Source of the DNA: Deltaproteobacteria bacterium
Lineage (GTDB): Bacteria; Acidobacteriota; Thermoanaerobaculia; Multivoradales; JAHZIX01
Assembly: GCA_022601195.1 (NCBI GenBank)
Contig: JAHZIX010000028.1
Coordinates: 62,001-126,000 of the forward strand
Direction: 5' to 3'
Length of the DNA stretch: 64,000 bases
A program made the position numbers and the translations under genes. Under the pieces are notes generated by a model that was given only the letters and a program-made list of their open reading frames with translations, had not been told where the DNA came from and searched no databases. Shown one piece after another: positions 9,465 to 18,474 of this stretch. Numbering within the stretch: position 1 is the stretch's first letter; each line of letters opens with the position of its first letter.

Positions 9465-10057
9465 GGGGATTCCTTGGGCTGCATCTCACGGTAGAGCCAA
9501 GTTTGGGCGAGGCGCCAATGGCGACTGGCGGTGGCGCGGGAACACCCGAGGATGCTGGCTGTCTCTTCGAGGGAGAAGCCGGCAAAAAACCGCAGCTCGA
9601 CCAGCTTTGCCTTCACCGGATCTATCCTGGCTAAAGCGGTGAGGCCATCGTCGAGGGCAATCAGCTCCGGGGCGCGATGATTCGTTAGGAAGGGAAGATC
9701 TTCCAGGGACTCGGCGCGGCGTCCTGCTCCCCGTTTTTGATAGAGCTTCGCACGAGCGTGATCGATGAGGATACGGCGCATGGCTTGGGCAGCGACGGCA
9801 AAGAAGTGGCTGCGGTTCTGCCAGGGAGTGTCCTGCTGGTCGCGAAACCGCAAGTAGGCCTCGTGGATCAGGGCTGTGGCTTCCAGGCTGTGATCCGATC
9901 TCTCCCGGCGCAAATACCGACGGGCCAGATAGTGCAGCTCGTCGTAAACCGCGGCGAGCAGTTTGTCATCAGCTCCCGGTGACGAAGCGCGCCACTCTTG
10001 GAGAAGTTGGGTGATCTCTCCAGTCTCTTGCTCGAGGGAGTGGTCGGGGGTCTTCAT
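9461..10057 (-). CDS. ECF-type RNA polymerase sigma factor (PF07638-like)
   Basis: A 198-residue sigma factor. Sigma-2 is marked by YDELHYLARRYLRRE and ALIHEAYLRF, and sigma-4 by SLEETASILGCSRATASRHW. It belongs to the same kinase-linked family as the gene at 3008. ATG 10057 was chosen over the in-frame TTG at 10063 because GAGAGGACG lies at suitable spacing. It heads a two-gene operon with the kinase at 6789-9464. It is divergent from the oxidoreductase gene, sharing a 124-bp region with a perfect inverted repeat. Confidence 0.93.
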   Translation of the reverse strand: MKTPDHSLEQETGEITQLLQEWRASSPGADDKLLAAVYDELHYLARRYLRRERSDHSLEATALIHEAYLRFRDQQDTPWQNRSHFFAVAAQAMRRILIDHARAKLYQKRGAGRRAESLEDLPFLTNHRAPELIALDDGLTALARIDPVKAKLVELRFFAGFSLEETASILGCSRATASRHWRLAQTWLYREMQPKESP

Positions 10058-10133
10058 GGGCAATCGTCCTCTCGGTGGGGCTCAGCAAAGGACAACGAAT
10101 CTTTTGGGCTCAGAATTTCATTGTAGGTTAGCA

Positions 10134-10151
10134 GGGACGGTGGGCCGTCCC
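10134..10151. promoter_or_regulatory. Inverted repeat in a divergent intergenic region
   Basis: GGGACGG-TGGG-CCGTCCC is a perfect 7-bp inverted repeat about 30 bp upstream of the oxidoreductase ATG and about 75 bp upstream of the sigma gene. No T-tract follows, so an operator is as likely as a terminator. Confidence 0.4.
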
Positions 10152-10181
10152 ATACAATCAGCGCTTCCACGAGAACTATAG

Positions 10182-11840
10182 ATGTTACGAATCACCGGAC
10201 TCATCCTTCCCTTGGACCACTCTGAGGATCAGCTGCGCGAGGCGGTCGTGCGCCGGTTGGGCATCGAGTCGAAGGATTTGAAAAGCCTGAAGGTATTTCG
10301 TCGGGGCTACGATGCGCGAAAGAGGGGGAATATCTCTCTGGTTTATCACCTCGACGTGGAGACCCCGAGGGAGGAAGAGATTCTTGGGCGTCTGGCGGGG
10401 GCCAGCTCCGGTGACAGCGCCAGCCCTAGAGCCAAGGGAGGTGGCTCCGGTATCGGTCCTAGCCCGGATACTTCCTACCGCATGGTGGCCCGAGCTCCGA
10501 AGACGCTACGCACCCGTCCTGTCGTCATCGGAATGGGGCCTTGCGGTCTGTTCGCGGCTCTGCTGCTGGCCCAAATGGGTTTCCGGCCTCTTCTCCTGGA
10601 GCGGGGCAAGAAGGTGCGTGAGCGCACGGTGGATACCTTTGGTCTGTGGCGTAAGAGTCGCCTGGATCCGGAGTCCAATGTTCAGTTCGGAGAGGGAGGC
10701 GCTGGAACTTTTTCTGATGGCAAGCTCTACAGCCAGATAAAGGATCCGCAGTTTCGGGCTCGAAAAGTCTTGACCGAGTTCGTCGAGGCAGGTGCTCCGG
10801 AAGAGATTCTCTTTGTCAGCAAACCTCATATCGGAACGTTTCGGCTGGTGAAGATGGTGGAAACCATGCGCGCTCGTCTCGAGGCCCTGGGCGGTGAAGT
10901 TCGCTTCGGTAGCCGAGTAGAGGACATCCTCATCGAAGAGGGCAAGGTGAGAGGCGTGGTGTTGGCAGATGGGGCCGAGATCGAAGCGGATCAGGTGATT
11001 CTAGCGGTCGGCCACAGCGCTCGCGACACCTTCGAGATGCTTCATCGGAGAGGTGTTTACATGGAGGCGAAGCCCTTTTCGATCGGATTTCGTATCGAGC
11101 ATCCTCAGTCATTGATCGACCAACGGCGCTTCGGCCCCCAGGCCGGCCACCCGATTCTGGGCTCTGCGGATTACCGCTTGGTCCACCATGGCAGCAATGG
11201 CCGTTCGGTGTACAGTTTTTGTATGTGTCCGGGAGGGACCGTGGTGGCGGCTGCTTCGGAGCCCAGGCGGGTCGTGACCAATGGTATGAGTCAGTATTCC
11301 CGCAGCGAGCGCAATGCCAATAGTGGCATTGTGGTGGGGATCACTCCCCAGGACTACCCGGGGGGATCGATGGCGGGAATCGAATTCCAGCGTCGCTACG
11401 AGGAGAGAGCCTTCGAACTAGGAGGAGGCACCTACGTAGCTCCTGGACAGCTGCTGGGAGATTTCTTGGCGGGAAGGCCTTCCAAAGAGCTCGGTTCCGT
11501 GGAGCCGTCGTACCGTCCTGGGGTGCGCCTTGGCGATTTGTCTCAGAGCCTACCGAAGTTTGCCATCGAAGCAATTCGGGAAGCGGTGCCTCAATTCGAC
11601 AAAAAGCTAAGAGGTTTTGCGATGCACGATGCTGTGCTCACGGCGGTGGAGAGTCGCACCTCGTCTCCCATTCGGCTGCGCAGGGGGGAGGACTTTCAGA
11701 GCCTCCACACCGAGGGTCTCTATCCAGCAGGGGAGGGTGCTGGCTACGCCGGAGGAATCCTATCTGCAGCGGTGGATGGCATCCGAGTCGCGGAAGCGGT
11801 TGCTGTGAAGCTGGTTGAGAAGGTCTCTGAAGGGGCCTAG
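10182..11840 (+). CDS. FAD-dependent dehydrogenase (COG2509-like)
   Basis: A 552-residue flavoprotein of the uncharacterised FAD-dependent dehydrogenase family. A roughly 70-residue N-terminal domain (MLRITGLILPLDHSE and a beta-rich stretch) precedes the Rossmann FAD site GMGPCG at 117-122. The substrate-side motifs NVQFGEGGAGTFSDGKL and the terminal GEGAGYAGGI are typical of the family and contact FAD. A variable, low-complexity linker (about 80-100) joins the two parts. It is a cytoplasmic, single-gene unit. The physiological substrate of the family is not known to me. Confidence 0.92.
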   Translation: MLRITGLILPLDHSEDQLREAVVRRLGIESKDLKSLKVFRRGYDARKRGNISLVYHLDVETPREEEILGRLAGASSGDSASPRAKGGGSGIGPSPDTSYRMVARAPKTLRTRPVVIGMGPCGLFAALLLAQMGFRPLLLERGKKVRERTVDTFGLWRKSRLDPESNVQFGEGGAGTFSDGKLYSQIKDPQFRARKVLTEFVEAGAPEEILFVSKPHIGTFRLVKMVETMRARLEALGGEVRFGSRVEDILIEEGKVRGVVLADGAEIEADQVILAVGHSARDTFEMLHRRGVYMEAKPFSIGFRIEHPQSLIDQRRFGPQAGHPILGSADYRLVHHGSNGRSVYSFCMCPGGTVVAAASEPRRVVTNGMSQYSRSERNANSGIVVGITPQDYPGGSMAGIEFQRRYEERAFELGGGTYVAPGQLLGDFLAGRPSKELGSVEPSYRPGVRLGDLSQSLPKFAIEAIREAVPQFDKKLRGFAMHDAVLTAVESRTSSPIRLRRGEDFQSLHTEGLYPAGEGAGYAGGILSAAVDGIRVAEAVAVKLVEKVSEGA

Positions 11841-11886
11841 TTGGTCTTGGGTTAGCAGACACACTTTCAGTCGGTACAGCGGCTCC

Positions 11887-12210
11887 CTAGAAGAGCGTCC
11901 GGGCAAGGATGATGATTCCACCGGCGAACCAAAGACCCACGAGCCCAAAGATCACCCAAGCGGTCAGATTCATCCACATGCGCTTCAGGATTCGATCGCG
12001 GGTCTCCTCATCCAGCCTTTCCGCGAGTCGGCCCATCTCGTCGGGTTCGATCTGCCACAGCCGCGAGATCAGTTCCCGTCGGGAAGGGCGCTCGCCGGTG
12101 ACCCGCAAGAAGGTCCAAAGCCATAGGCGAGGAAAGACGAAGGCAAACCACAGCAGGATGGCGAAGATGACCCCTACGGAACCGAGAAGAAATAACTGGA
12201 CCGGATCCAA
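11887..12210 (-). CDS. Small two-TM membrane protein of unknown function
   Basis: A 107-residue protein with two predicted membrane helices, near residues 6-30 (LFLLGSVGVIFAILLWFAF) and 83-104 (AWVIFGLVGLWFAGGIII). A charged central loop lies between them (RELISRLWQIEPDEMGRLAERL). The hairpin topology places both ends on the same side. No family is recognised. It is convergent with the oxidoreductase and 149 bp downstream of the transporter gene, so co-transcription with the latter is possible. Confidence 0.7.
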   Translation of the reverse strand: MDPVQLFLLGSVGVIFAILLWFAFVFPRLWLWTFLRVTGERPSRRELISRLWQIEPDEMGRLAERLDEETRDRILKRMWMNLTAWVIFGLVGLWFAGGIIILARTLF

Positions 12211-12359
12211 CGCTAGCTCACTCCATGCCGAAGCCGGTGGACAGACATCAACTCATCGACATCCACAGTGATCAGCCGGATGACCAATATCTGCAGTGAT
12301 CGACCTGGTGGAGACCAGCAGGAAGAGGACCGTTTCTGAAGTCCAGAGGCAGCCAAGGG

Positions 12360-13643
12360 TCAGGCCACGCGGTCTCGAGTTGGTCTTTCTTTCAGGCAGA
12401 AGAAGACTAGAGCAGCGGAGGCCACCCCCACAGCGGAGCAGCCGACGAAGTGCCAGCTGTAGCCGATAGCCTGGGCAAGCAGGCCGCTCAGGGACGCACC
12501 GACCAGCGGGCCAAGGACGGCGAGAGACTGTTGGAGAGTGAAATCTGTGCCTCCGCTTCGGGCTGAGGAGGCGTCCATCATGTGGGTGTACAGGGCGGTC
12601 GTGGCAACTCCTCCAGCAAAGGCTGTGGTCATGGCAACTCCCCAGATGATCCCCAGAGAGTCGAAGCCTTGGGCCGGCAGCAAGTATCCGAGTATGGCCA
12701 AGGATTGCAGCAGAGCGAAAGTGATCAGGGCTCGCCGGTGGCCCAAGCGACCTACCAAGGATCCGCCCGTGAGGGCTCCCGCTAGAGCGCAGATGGAGCT
12801 GCCCAAGCCAATGATGAGACCAATTTGAGCTAAGGAGAGGCCCAGGTCCACCATGAGAGGTTTCGCCATGGTGACAGCCATGGCATCTCCAGCGCGATAG
12901 AGGATCAAGATGGCCACCCAGATCCGGTGCCCGGGTTGCTGAAAGAACCTCCCTAGGGCAGCGAAGTCCACCTTGCGGGTCGGGGCGTTCCCACCTTGGG
13001 TGGGTATGCGGGCTGGCTCTCGAAACCCAACGACCGGAAGCAGAGGAATGGCCATGAGGAGAGCCATAGCGCAGAGAGCCCGTCGCCATCCATAGTGGCT
13101 CAACAAGATCAGCATGAGGCCACCGCCGAGAATCTGCCCCAGGTAATAGCCTCCTACCTGAATTCCGTTGCCGATGCCGCGGTTTCCCGGTTGCAGCAGC
13201 CGAATGGCGAGCCCATCGGTGGCGATGTCCTGGGTCGAGGCAAGAACCAAGAAGATTCCTCCAACGACCAGCAGTAGCCAGGGTTGGCTTTTCGGGTCTA
13301 GCCAGGCTAGAGCAAAGACCGCCATCACGGACAGAGTTTGTAGGGGCAGCAGCCAGGAACGATAGTGGCCGATGCGGGGTGAACCATAGGCGTCGATTAC
13401 CGGAGCCCAGAGAAACTTGATCAGGAAGGGGAGAGCAAGGACTTGCACCATACCGATGGTACTCAGAGAAAGACCGAGGCTTCGACCGATTGCGGGGACC
13501 GCTTCGATGAAAAACCCCAAAGGAATGGCTTGGGAAATATAGAGCGCAGCTAGCAACCGAAAAGTACCCTGAACCTTTCGGTTCGGTACTGCAGGCGTGC
13601 TCAGGGGCGAGGTGGAGGAGCCTTGAAGGCGGGTGGTAGTCAT
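12360..13643 (-). CDS. MFS transporter, AmpG-like
   Basis: A 427-residue polytopic inner-membrane protein with about 12 helices. Early segments LYISQAIPLGFF and LALPFLIKFLWAPVIDAYG, then ASTQDIATDGLA, match the AmpG/acetyl-CoA-transporter branch of the major facilitator superfamily. Relatives import muropeptides (GlcNAc-anhydroMurNAc peptides) during wall recycling. The substrate here is inferred from family resemblance only, as no recycling gene is adjacent. ATG 13643 was chosen over an upstream in-frame TTG at 13670. Confidence 0.85.
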   Translation of the reverse strand: MTTTRLQGSSTSPLSTPAVPNRKVQGTFRLLAALYISQAIPLGFFIEAVPAIGRSLGLSLSTIGMVQVLALPFLIKFLWAPVIDAYGSPRIGHYRSWLLPLQTLSVMAVFALAWLDPKSQPWLLLVVGGIFLVLASTQDIATDGLAIRLLQPGNRGIGNGIQVGGYYLGQILGGGLMLILLSHYGWRRALCAMALLMAIPLLPVVGFREPARIPTQGGNAPTRKVDFAALGRFFQQPGHRIWVAILILYRAGDAMAVTMAKPLMVDLGLSLAQIGLIIGLGSSICALAGALTGGSLVGRLGHRRALITFALLQSLAILGYLLPAQGFDSLGIIWGVAMTTAFAGGVATTALYTHMMDASSARSGGTDFTLQQSLAVLGPLVGASLSGLLAQAIGYSWHFVGCSAVGVASAALVFFCLKERPTRDRVA

Positions 13644-13906
13644 CGTCAATCTGGGAATGGAGCGGGCCAACCGGTAGGCTCAGTCTGGCCGGTCCGGTTT
13701 GGCAAGCCCGTGGGGTCCTCGTCCTCGACAGCGATTCCGAATTCCTTGGGCAGGCCGGAGTTGCCGATCTTAGCAGGGGGATTTCGGCTGGGTGACTTCG
13801 TCTCGCCGGACCAACCTCTCGACGGGATCTCTACAGATCGTTAGACTGAGGCCGAATCTTCGAAAATACAATTTCCTCGGGGTGAGTCACGACAACCCAC
13901 GCGATC

Positions 13907-16900
13907 TTGGCCGGCCGCCTTGTCTTTGGCTTCCTACTGACCTTCGGGCTCGTGGGTGCTTTGGCTCTAGCTTGTTCAGGGACCGCTCCAGCCGAGGGAG
14001 AGGGAAGGCTCTTGGCCGTGGGGTCGGTTCAGGAGCCATCTTTGGCTGCCGGGGAAGCTCACTCTTACCGCATGGAATTCAGATCTGCGGGGCCTCATCT
14101 CCTGGTAGCCCACCAGCGAGGTCTAGATGTGGAGATCGAAGTTGAGGCGAAGGGTGGATCGACCTTTGTGGTCGATAGCCCCTTCGATCGGCGTGGGCAG
14201 GAGACGGTTCTCCTGGAAGGGGGAAAAAGATACCAAGTCACGATTCGTAGCCGTGAAGTAGGAGCCCCCAGGGGGAGCTACTCTCTTCGTCTCGAGGCGA
14301 TTCCGAGGAACCTCCCCAAATTAGACGCTCGACTGGATGGGTTTCGAGCACTGACCGAAGCAGCTCGGCTCTATCGGTTGGGTACGAGGGAGAATTGGAG
14401 AGAAGCTCTAGAGCACTACCAGGGAGCCCTGGTCTTTTGGCAGGACCTAGAGGAAGTCGAGAAGGAAGCGGAAGCTTGGTTTGCCCAAGGAGTGCTCCAT
14501 CGGCTTCTCGACGAACCAAAAGCTGGGCTGGAAGCCTCCCTCCGCGCCCTGGATCTATTTCGTTTGAGTGAGGAAGCCTACCTGGAAGCCTATGCCTCCA
14601 ACGAGATCGGCCTCGGCCATTGGCGCTTGGGCGCCTTGGATGAGGCTCGGGAGTCCTTCCGCCGGGCAGCGGCTCTCGGCGAGAGGCTCACGGACGATTT
14701 TGTGATGGCTGCGGCAACCAGCAACCGGTGTCTCATGGCTCTTTCCGCCGGTGCGCTGGAGGAGGGGCGAGAATGTTACGAGAGTTCTTTGCCCGCTATC
14801 GAGCGTGCCCAGGCAGCTCAGATCGAGAGTGCTGCCCGCACCAATCTAGGCCGCATCACCGAGCACCTCGGCGAACCGGCGGAAGCTCACGGTCACTATC
14901 GACGCGCTCTAGAAATTCACGCTGCGACCGGGGACCGCCGGGGGCAGGCTCAAACCCTCAATAACTTGGGAGTTTTACTCAGCGGGGCTGGTGATTTGGA
15001 TTCTGCCACGGCTCGCTATGTGGAAGCCTTGGAGATCTTCCAGGCTCTGGGGGAGCCCCGCTGGCAGGCTCGAACCCTGAGCAACCTCGGCTATGCCGAT
15101 CGGGCCGTGGGCGAGTCCAAGAGGGCGCTGGTGAACTTTGGCCGTGCGCTGGAGCTTTTCCGCCAGGCGGAAGACCGGCGGGGAGAGGCGACGATCTTGG
15201 GCAACCTTGGGCTGGTGAAGCGAGAGCTTGGTGAGCCTGCCGAAGCCCTGGACCTCCATCGACGAGCCCTCGAGTTGCGTCGCCTCCTGGGGCACCGCAG
15301 GGGAGAGGCGATGGCTCTTTGCCGCTTGGGAGAAATTCTCTTCGAGTTGGGGGAGACCGATGCTGCCCAGGTTCACCTCCGGCAGGCGATCGCTCTCGCC
15401 TCGGAGATCGGGGGCCGCCAGATCGGTGCCGCTGGCCGGCTAGCCCTTGGCAAGATTCTGTTGGACCGGGGCGAGCTGGGGAGTGCTCAGGAAGAGCTAG
15501 AGTTGGCTCTTGGTTTGGCCTCTGAGGCCGGGCAGCGGACGACGGAGGGGGAGATTCTCTTCTATTTGGCCCGAGTCGATCGAGCTGCTGGACTCAGTGA
15601 GAGCGCACGGAGCCATATCGATTCAGCCTTGGAACGATTCGAGGAAGTACGTTCCAGCTTTGAGAGTCCGCAGCTACGAACCTCCTATTCGAGTTTGCTC
15701 CGTCGGGCCTATGAGCTCGATGTCGAGCTTTGGATGGAAGCTCATGGTCGAGAACCGGAAGCGGGGCATGATCGCCGCGCCCTGGAGGTCACGGAACGCA
15801 CCCGGGCTCGGACGCTCCTCGAGCTGCTACAGGAAGCTGACATCGATCTGGCTAGGGGGGTTAGCCCAGAACTGCTATCGAAGCGTCTTGGCCTAGCGCG
15901 ACGCCTGGAGGCCAAGACGGATCGCCTCCTCGATGCGAAGCTCGATGCCGCCATTCGCCAGACTCTGCAACGGGAACAGCTCTCTTTGTTGCAGCATCTC
16001 GAAGTTCTCGATGCTGAGATCCGCCGCGAGAGCCCCGCCTTTGGCGAACTCGTCCGGCCCCAAGCCCTCGATACGGAGGAGATTCGTGCTCTCGTCGACG
16101 AGGAAACGACTCTCGCCGTCTATTTCTTCGGTGAAAGCAAGAGCATTCTTTGGCGGGTTACCTCGACGGCCATCGATGCCTTCGAGTTGCCGAGCCGCAG
16201 AGTCATCGAAGCTGCGGCCCGTCGAGTCCACCTGCTCTGGAGTGATCTCGATGTGGCGTCCCGTTCCCTCGACCATTCTGCTGCCGAGGATTTAGCGGGC
16301 CTCTTGAGGCTACCGACTCTTCTGGGATCTCGCCGGTTGGCGGTGATCGCAGACGGGGCGCTCCATTTGGTTCCCTTTGCGGCTTTACCTGTGGAGTCCA
16401 TGGAGGGGGGAGGTCGCTCCGTGCCTCTGGTGAGTCGGGTGGAGATCGTTTCCCTGCCCTCGGCTTCCGTCCTCGCTCTCGATCGTCGTCTCCATGGGGC
16501 ACGGCCTCCTCGACCCACAGTAGCGATCCTGGCGGATCCGACCTTCGGTCCTGAGTATGCCCAGCTTCCGGGAAGCCGCCGGGAGGCGGAGGCCATCGCC
16601 CAAGCCATGCAGCCAGCGCAAAGCCATTTGATTCTCGGTGCTGAAGCCAACCGGGAAGCTCTGGAGGACCCTCACCTTCGGGACTACGACATCCTTCATT
16701 TCGCCACCCATGGAGTGATCGACACAGAGAATCCTGCCTTCTCCGGGCTCGTGCTCAGCCAAGTCGATGCGAAAGGACGAGCGGTGCAGGGCTTTCTTCG
16801 CCTTCACGACGTTTTTGGGCTGAACCTCGATTCCGAGTTAGTGGTGCTTTCCGGTTGTCGCACGGCTCTGGGGCCAGAGGTGCGAGGGGAAGGTCTCATC

Positions 16901-17134
16901 GGCTTGGCTCGGGGGTTCATGTACGCCGGCTCCCGAAGAGTCGTGGCGAGTCTTTGGCAAGTCGAAGACCAAGCGACCGCAGCCCTCATGACGAGTTTCT
17001 ATCGAGCTATGGGCCAGGAGGGGGCGTCGGCCGCCACCGCCCTTGCTGCGGCCCAGCGGGAATTGGCTGAGGGGCGCCGCTTTCGGGATCCATACTATTG
17101 GGCGGGTTTTGTCTTGGTGGGAGATTGGCACTGA
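13907..17134 (+). CDS. TPR-CHAT lipoprotein, caspase-like protease (module A)
   Basis: A 1075-residue protein with a lipoprotein signal peptide (hydrophobic core then LALAC lipobox). A beta domain of the pre-peptidase type follows (about 35-135, AGEAHSYRMEF...RGSYSLRLE), then roughly ten TPRs (about 140-620) with the repeated LGxxxRxxGE/NNLG pattern. The C-terminal CHAT domain spans about 730-1073. The probable His-Cys dyad is H935 (HFATHG) and C984 (LSGCRT), so it is predicted active. It is probably anchored outside the inner membrane. Initiation is uncertain: the first usable codon after an in-frame stop is TTG 13907, without a clear ribosome site. It heads a four-gene run ending in an ECF sigma and an anti-sigma-like protein. 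The 3' end lies in a 12-bp tandem repeat. Confidence 0.9.
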   Translation: MAGRLVFGFLLTFGLVGALALACSGTAPAEGEGRLLAVGSVQEPSLAAGEAHSYRMEFRSAGPHLLVAHQRGLDVEIEVEAKGGSTFVVDSPFDRRGQETVLLEGGKRYQVTIRSREVGAPRGSYSLRLEAIPRNLPKLDARLDGFRALTEAARLYRLGTRENWREALEHYQGALVFWQDLEEVEKEAEAWFAQGVLHRLLDEPKAGLEASLRALDLFRLSEEAYLEAYASNEIGLGHWRLGALDEARESFRRAAALGERLTDDFVMAAATSNRCLMALSAGALEEGRECYESSLPAIERAQAAQIESAARTNLGRITEHLGEPAEAHGHYRRALEIHAATGDRRGQAQTLNNLGVLLSGAGDLDSATARYVEALEIFQALGEPRWQARTLSNLGYADRAVGESKRALVNFGRALELFRQAEDRRGEATILGNLGLVKRELGEPAEALDLHRRALELRRLLGHRRGEAMALCRLGEILFELGETDAAQVHLRQAIALASEIGGRQIGAAGRLALGKILLDRGELGSAQEELELALGLASEAGQRTTEGEILFYLARVDRAAGLSESARSHIDSALERFEEVRSSFESPQLRTSYSSLLRRAYELDVELWMEAHGREPEAGHDRRALEVTERTRARTLLELLQEADIDLARGVSPELLSKRLGLARRLEAKTDRLLDAKLDAAIRQTLQREQLSLLQHLEVLDAEIRRESPAFGELVRPQALDTEEIRALVDEETTLAVYFFGESKSILWRVTSTAIDAFELPSRRVIEAAARRVHLLWSDLDVASRSLDHSAAEDLAGLLRLPTLLGSRRLAVIADGALHLVPFAALPVESMEGGGRSVPLVSRVEIVSLPSASVLALDRRLHGARPPRPTVAILADPTFGPEYAQLPGSRREAEAIAQAMQPAQSHLILGAEANREALEDPHLRDYDILHFATHGVIDTENPAFSGLVLSQVDAKGRAVQGFLRLHDVFGLNLDSELVVLSGCRTALGPEVRGEGLIGLARGFMYAGSRRVVASLWQVEDQATAALMTSFYRAMGQEGASAATALAAAQRELAEGRRFRDPYYWAGFVLVGDWH

Positions 17135-17156
17135 GATCGGCACTGAGATCGGCACT
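17121..17156. repeat. 3 x 12-bp tandem repeat across a stop codon
   Basis: Units GAGATTGGCACT, GAGATCGGCACT and GAGATCGGCACT run head to tail. The gene stop TGA (17132-17134) spans the first junction, and the second junction repeats TGA in the same frame. Confidence 0.85.
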
Positions 17157-17316
17157 GGACCTGTTACTTGCTGGAATCGGTTTTCTGGGGTGCGATGATT
17201 GCCTCTCGAATCCCACTCAAGAGGGTAAAGATGGAGCTACGCAAGATCTTTTTCACGGCTGAGAAAAAGCAGCTTTCCAGTCGACCAATCAATCGATGAC
17301 CTCAAGGAGCTAGAAG

Positions 17317-17730
17317 ATGATCCGTACACTCAGAGATTTTTCCGGTAAGTACACCATCCGCTGTGGTGAAGGTCGTTTTGGAATCGTCGAGGTCGGGAAC
17401 TGGCTCTGCCTTGGCACCGGCCAGTTCGGGGATCCAGTTTCTGATGGGATTCGCATCGGAGTCTCCATCGTCGACTCGAAAACCGGGGTCCGGGTCCTTC
17501 CCAAAGAAGGCGACCCTCCGGCCTTCGCCTACCTTGTCGAGGGTTCCCTCAATGGCTCGACCTATTGGCTCGAGGACAAGGCCTTGCCGAAAATCCTCGC
17601 TTACCAGATTTCCCTCATGACGACAGCCTTGCCCGATGGCAAACTCTACAAAGCCCCCTCCATCATGATCACCATCGGCGACCCCCAGAATGCTGGAGTT
17701 TGGGGAGCGGATGACGATTCTCACGGCTAA
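17317..17730 (+). CDS. Small protein of unknown function (module A)
   Basis: A 137-residue protein beginning MIRTLRDFSGKY at an ATG preceded by AAGGAG. It has no signal peptide or membrane segment, and alternating hydrophobic stretches (GIVEVGNWLCLGTG, IRIGVSIVD) suggest a mostly beta fold. I do not recognise the family. It sits between the TPR-CHAT lipoprotein and the ECF sigma gene, all in one direction, so it could be an adaptor or substrate of the CHAT protease. That is only a positional argument. Confidence 0.72.
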   Translation: MIRTLRDFSGKYTIRCGEGRFGIVEVGNWLCLGTGQFGDPVSDGIRIGVSIVDSKTGVRVLPKEGDPPAFAYLVEGSLNGSTYWLEDKALPKILAYQISLMTTALPDGKLYKAPSIMITIGDPQNAGVWGADDDSHG

Positions 17731-17777
17731 CCGCTAGACAGCTGGGAGTCACCTTGGCGTGGTACCATGCTGCGCCG

Positions 17778-18458
17778 ATGACCCAATCTGAACCGCTCTC
17801 TGAGAGCCCTGCGGAGCTCGCCCAACGCATACGTTCGGGGGAGGACCCGGCGGCGGAAGAACGCCTCGTGATGAGATACGCACGAGGTGTCCGCATCGTC
17901 CTCGATCGCCACACCCGGACTGCAACCGAGGCGGAAGATCTCTTTCAGGAGACGTTTGCCCTAGCGGTGGTGAAGTTGCGGGCCGGAGAGCTGCGAGACT
18001 TGTCGAAGCTGGGAGGCTTTCTTTCCAGCCTGGCTCGCAACCTGGCCACGGAGCATTACCGCAAGGTGATTCGTCGAAAAACGGACGTTGATAGCGAGAC
18101 CGCCGAAGGTTCTTCCAGCGCTTCCGGGGGCGGCCAGTTGGGGGAGGTGCTGCGCAGCGAAGAGGCGACTCTGGTGCGCCGAACTCTGCAAGAGCTATCG
18201 ACGGAACGGGACCGGGAGATCCTCTTCCGGTTCTACATCGCCGAAGAAGACAAGGAGACCATCGCCGCTGCCTACGACCTGGACAGCTTGCAATTCAATC
18301 GAGTTCTTCACCGGGCCCGACAGCGATACAAGGCTCTCTATTTGGAGCGCCTCAAGGCCATGGAGGTGAGTAGCGCGGCGGTCACGCTGGCGGCTTTTCT
18401 CGGCCTTGTCACCGTACTCAGTGCGTTATTTCGTTTGTCGGTGACACTAAGAGGTTGA
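17778..18458 (+). CDS. ECF sigma factor with C-terminal hydrophobic segment (module A)
   Basis: A 226-residue sigma-70-family factor. Region 2 reads EAEDLFQETFALAVVKL and FLSSLARNLATEHYRKV; region 4 includes ERDREILFRFYIAEEDKETIA. After region 4 the protein continues into a strongly hydrophobic stretch of about 24 residues (about 198-221, AAVTLAAFLGLVTVLSALF) that looks like a membrane anchor, which is unusual for a sigma factor. ATG 17778 was preferred to an in-frame GTG at 17754. The anti-sigma-like gene follows after 16 bp. A tethered sigma would need proteolysis or a conformational switch to act, and a CHAT protease lies two genes upstream. Confidence 0.9.
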   Translation: MTQSEPLSESPAELAQRIRSGEDPAAEERLVMRYARGVRIVLDRHTRTATEAEDLFQETFALAVVKLRAGELRDLSKLGGFLSSLARNLATEHYRKVIRRKTDVDSETAEGSSSASGGGQLGEVLRSEEATLVRRTLQELSTERDREILFRFYIAEEDKETIAAAYDLDSLQFNRVLHRARQRYKALYLERLKAMEVSSAAVTLAAFLGLVTVLSALFRLSVTLRG

Positions 18459-18474
18459 GGAGGGATCTCGAGAC

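Noticed and set aside
12253-13089. Open frame of 278 codons on the minus strand
   Set aside because: Same strand but different frame from the AmpG-like transporter; the transporter frame has the membrane helices and family motifs.
17248-17269. CTTTTTC-GAAAAAG hairpin between the CHAT gene and the 137-aa gene
   Set aside because: The stem is only 7 bp and AT-rich with no T-tract after it; it is more likely chance than a terminator.
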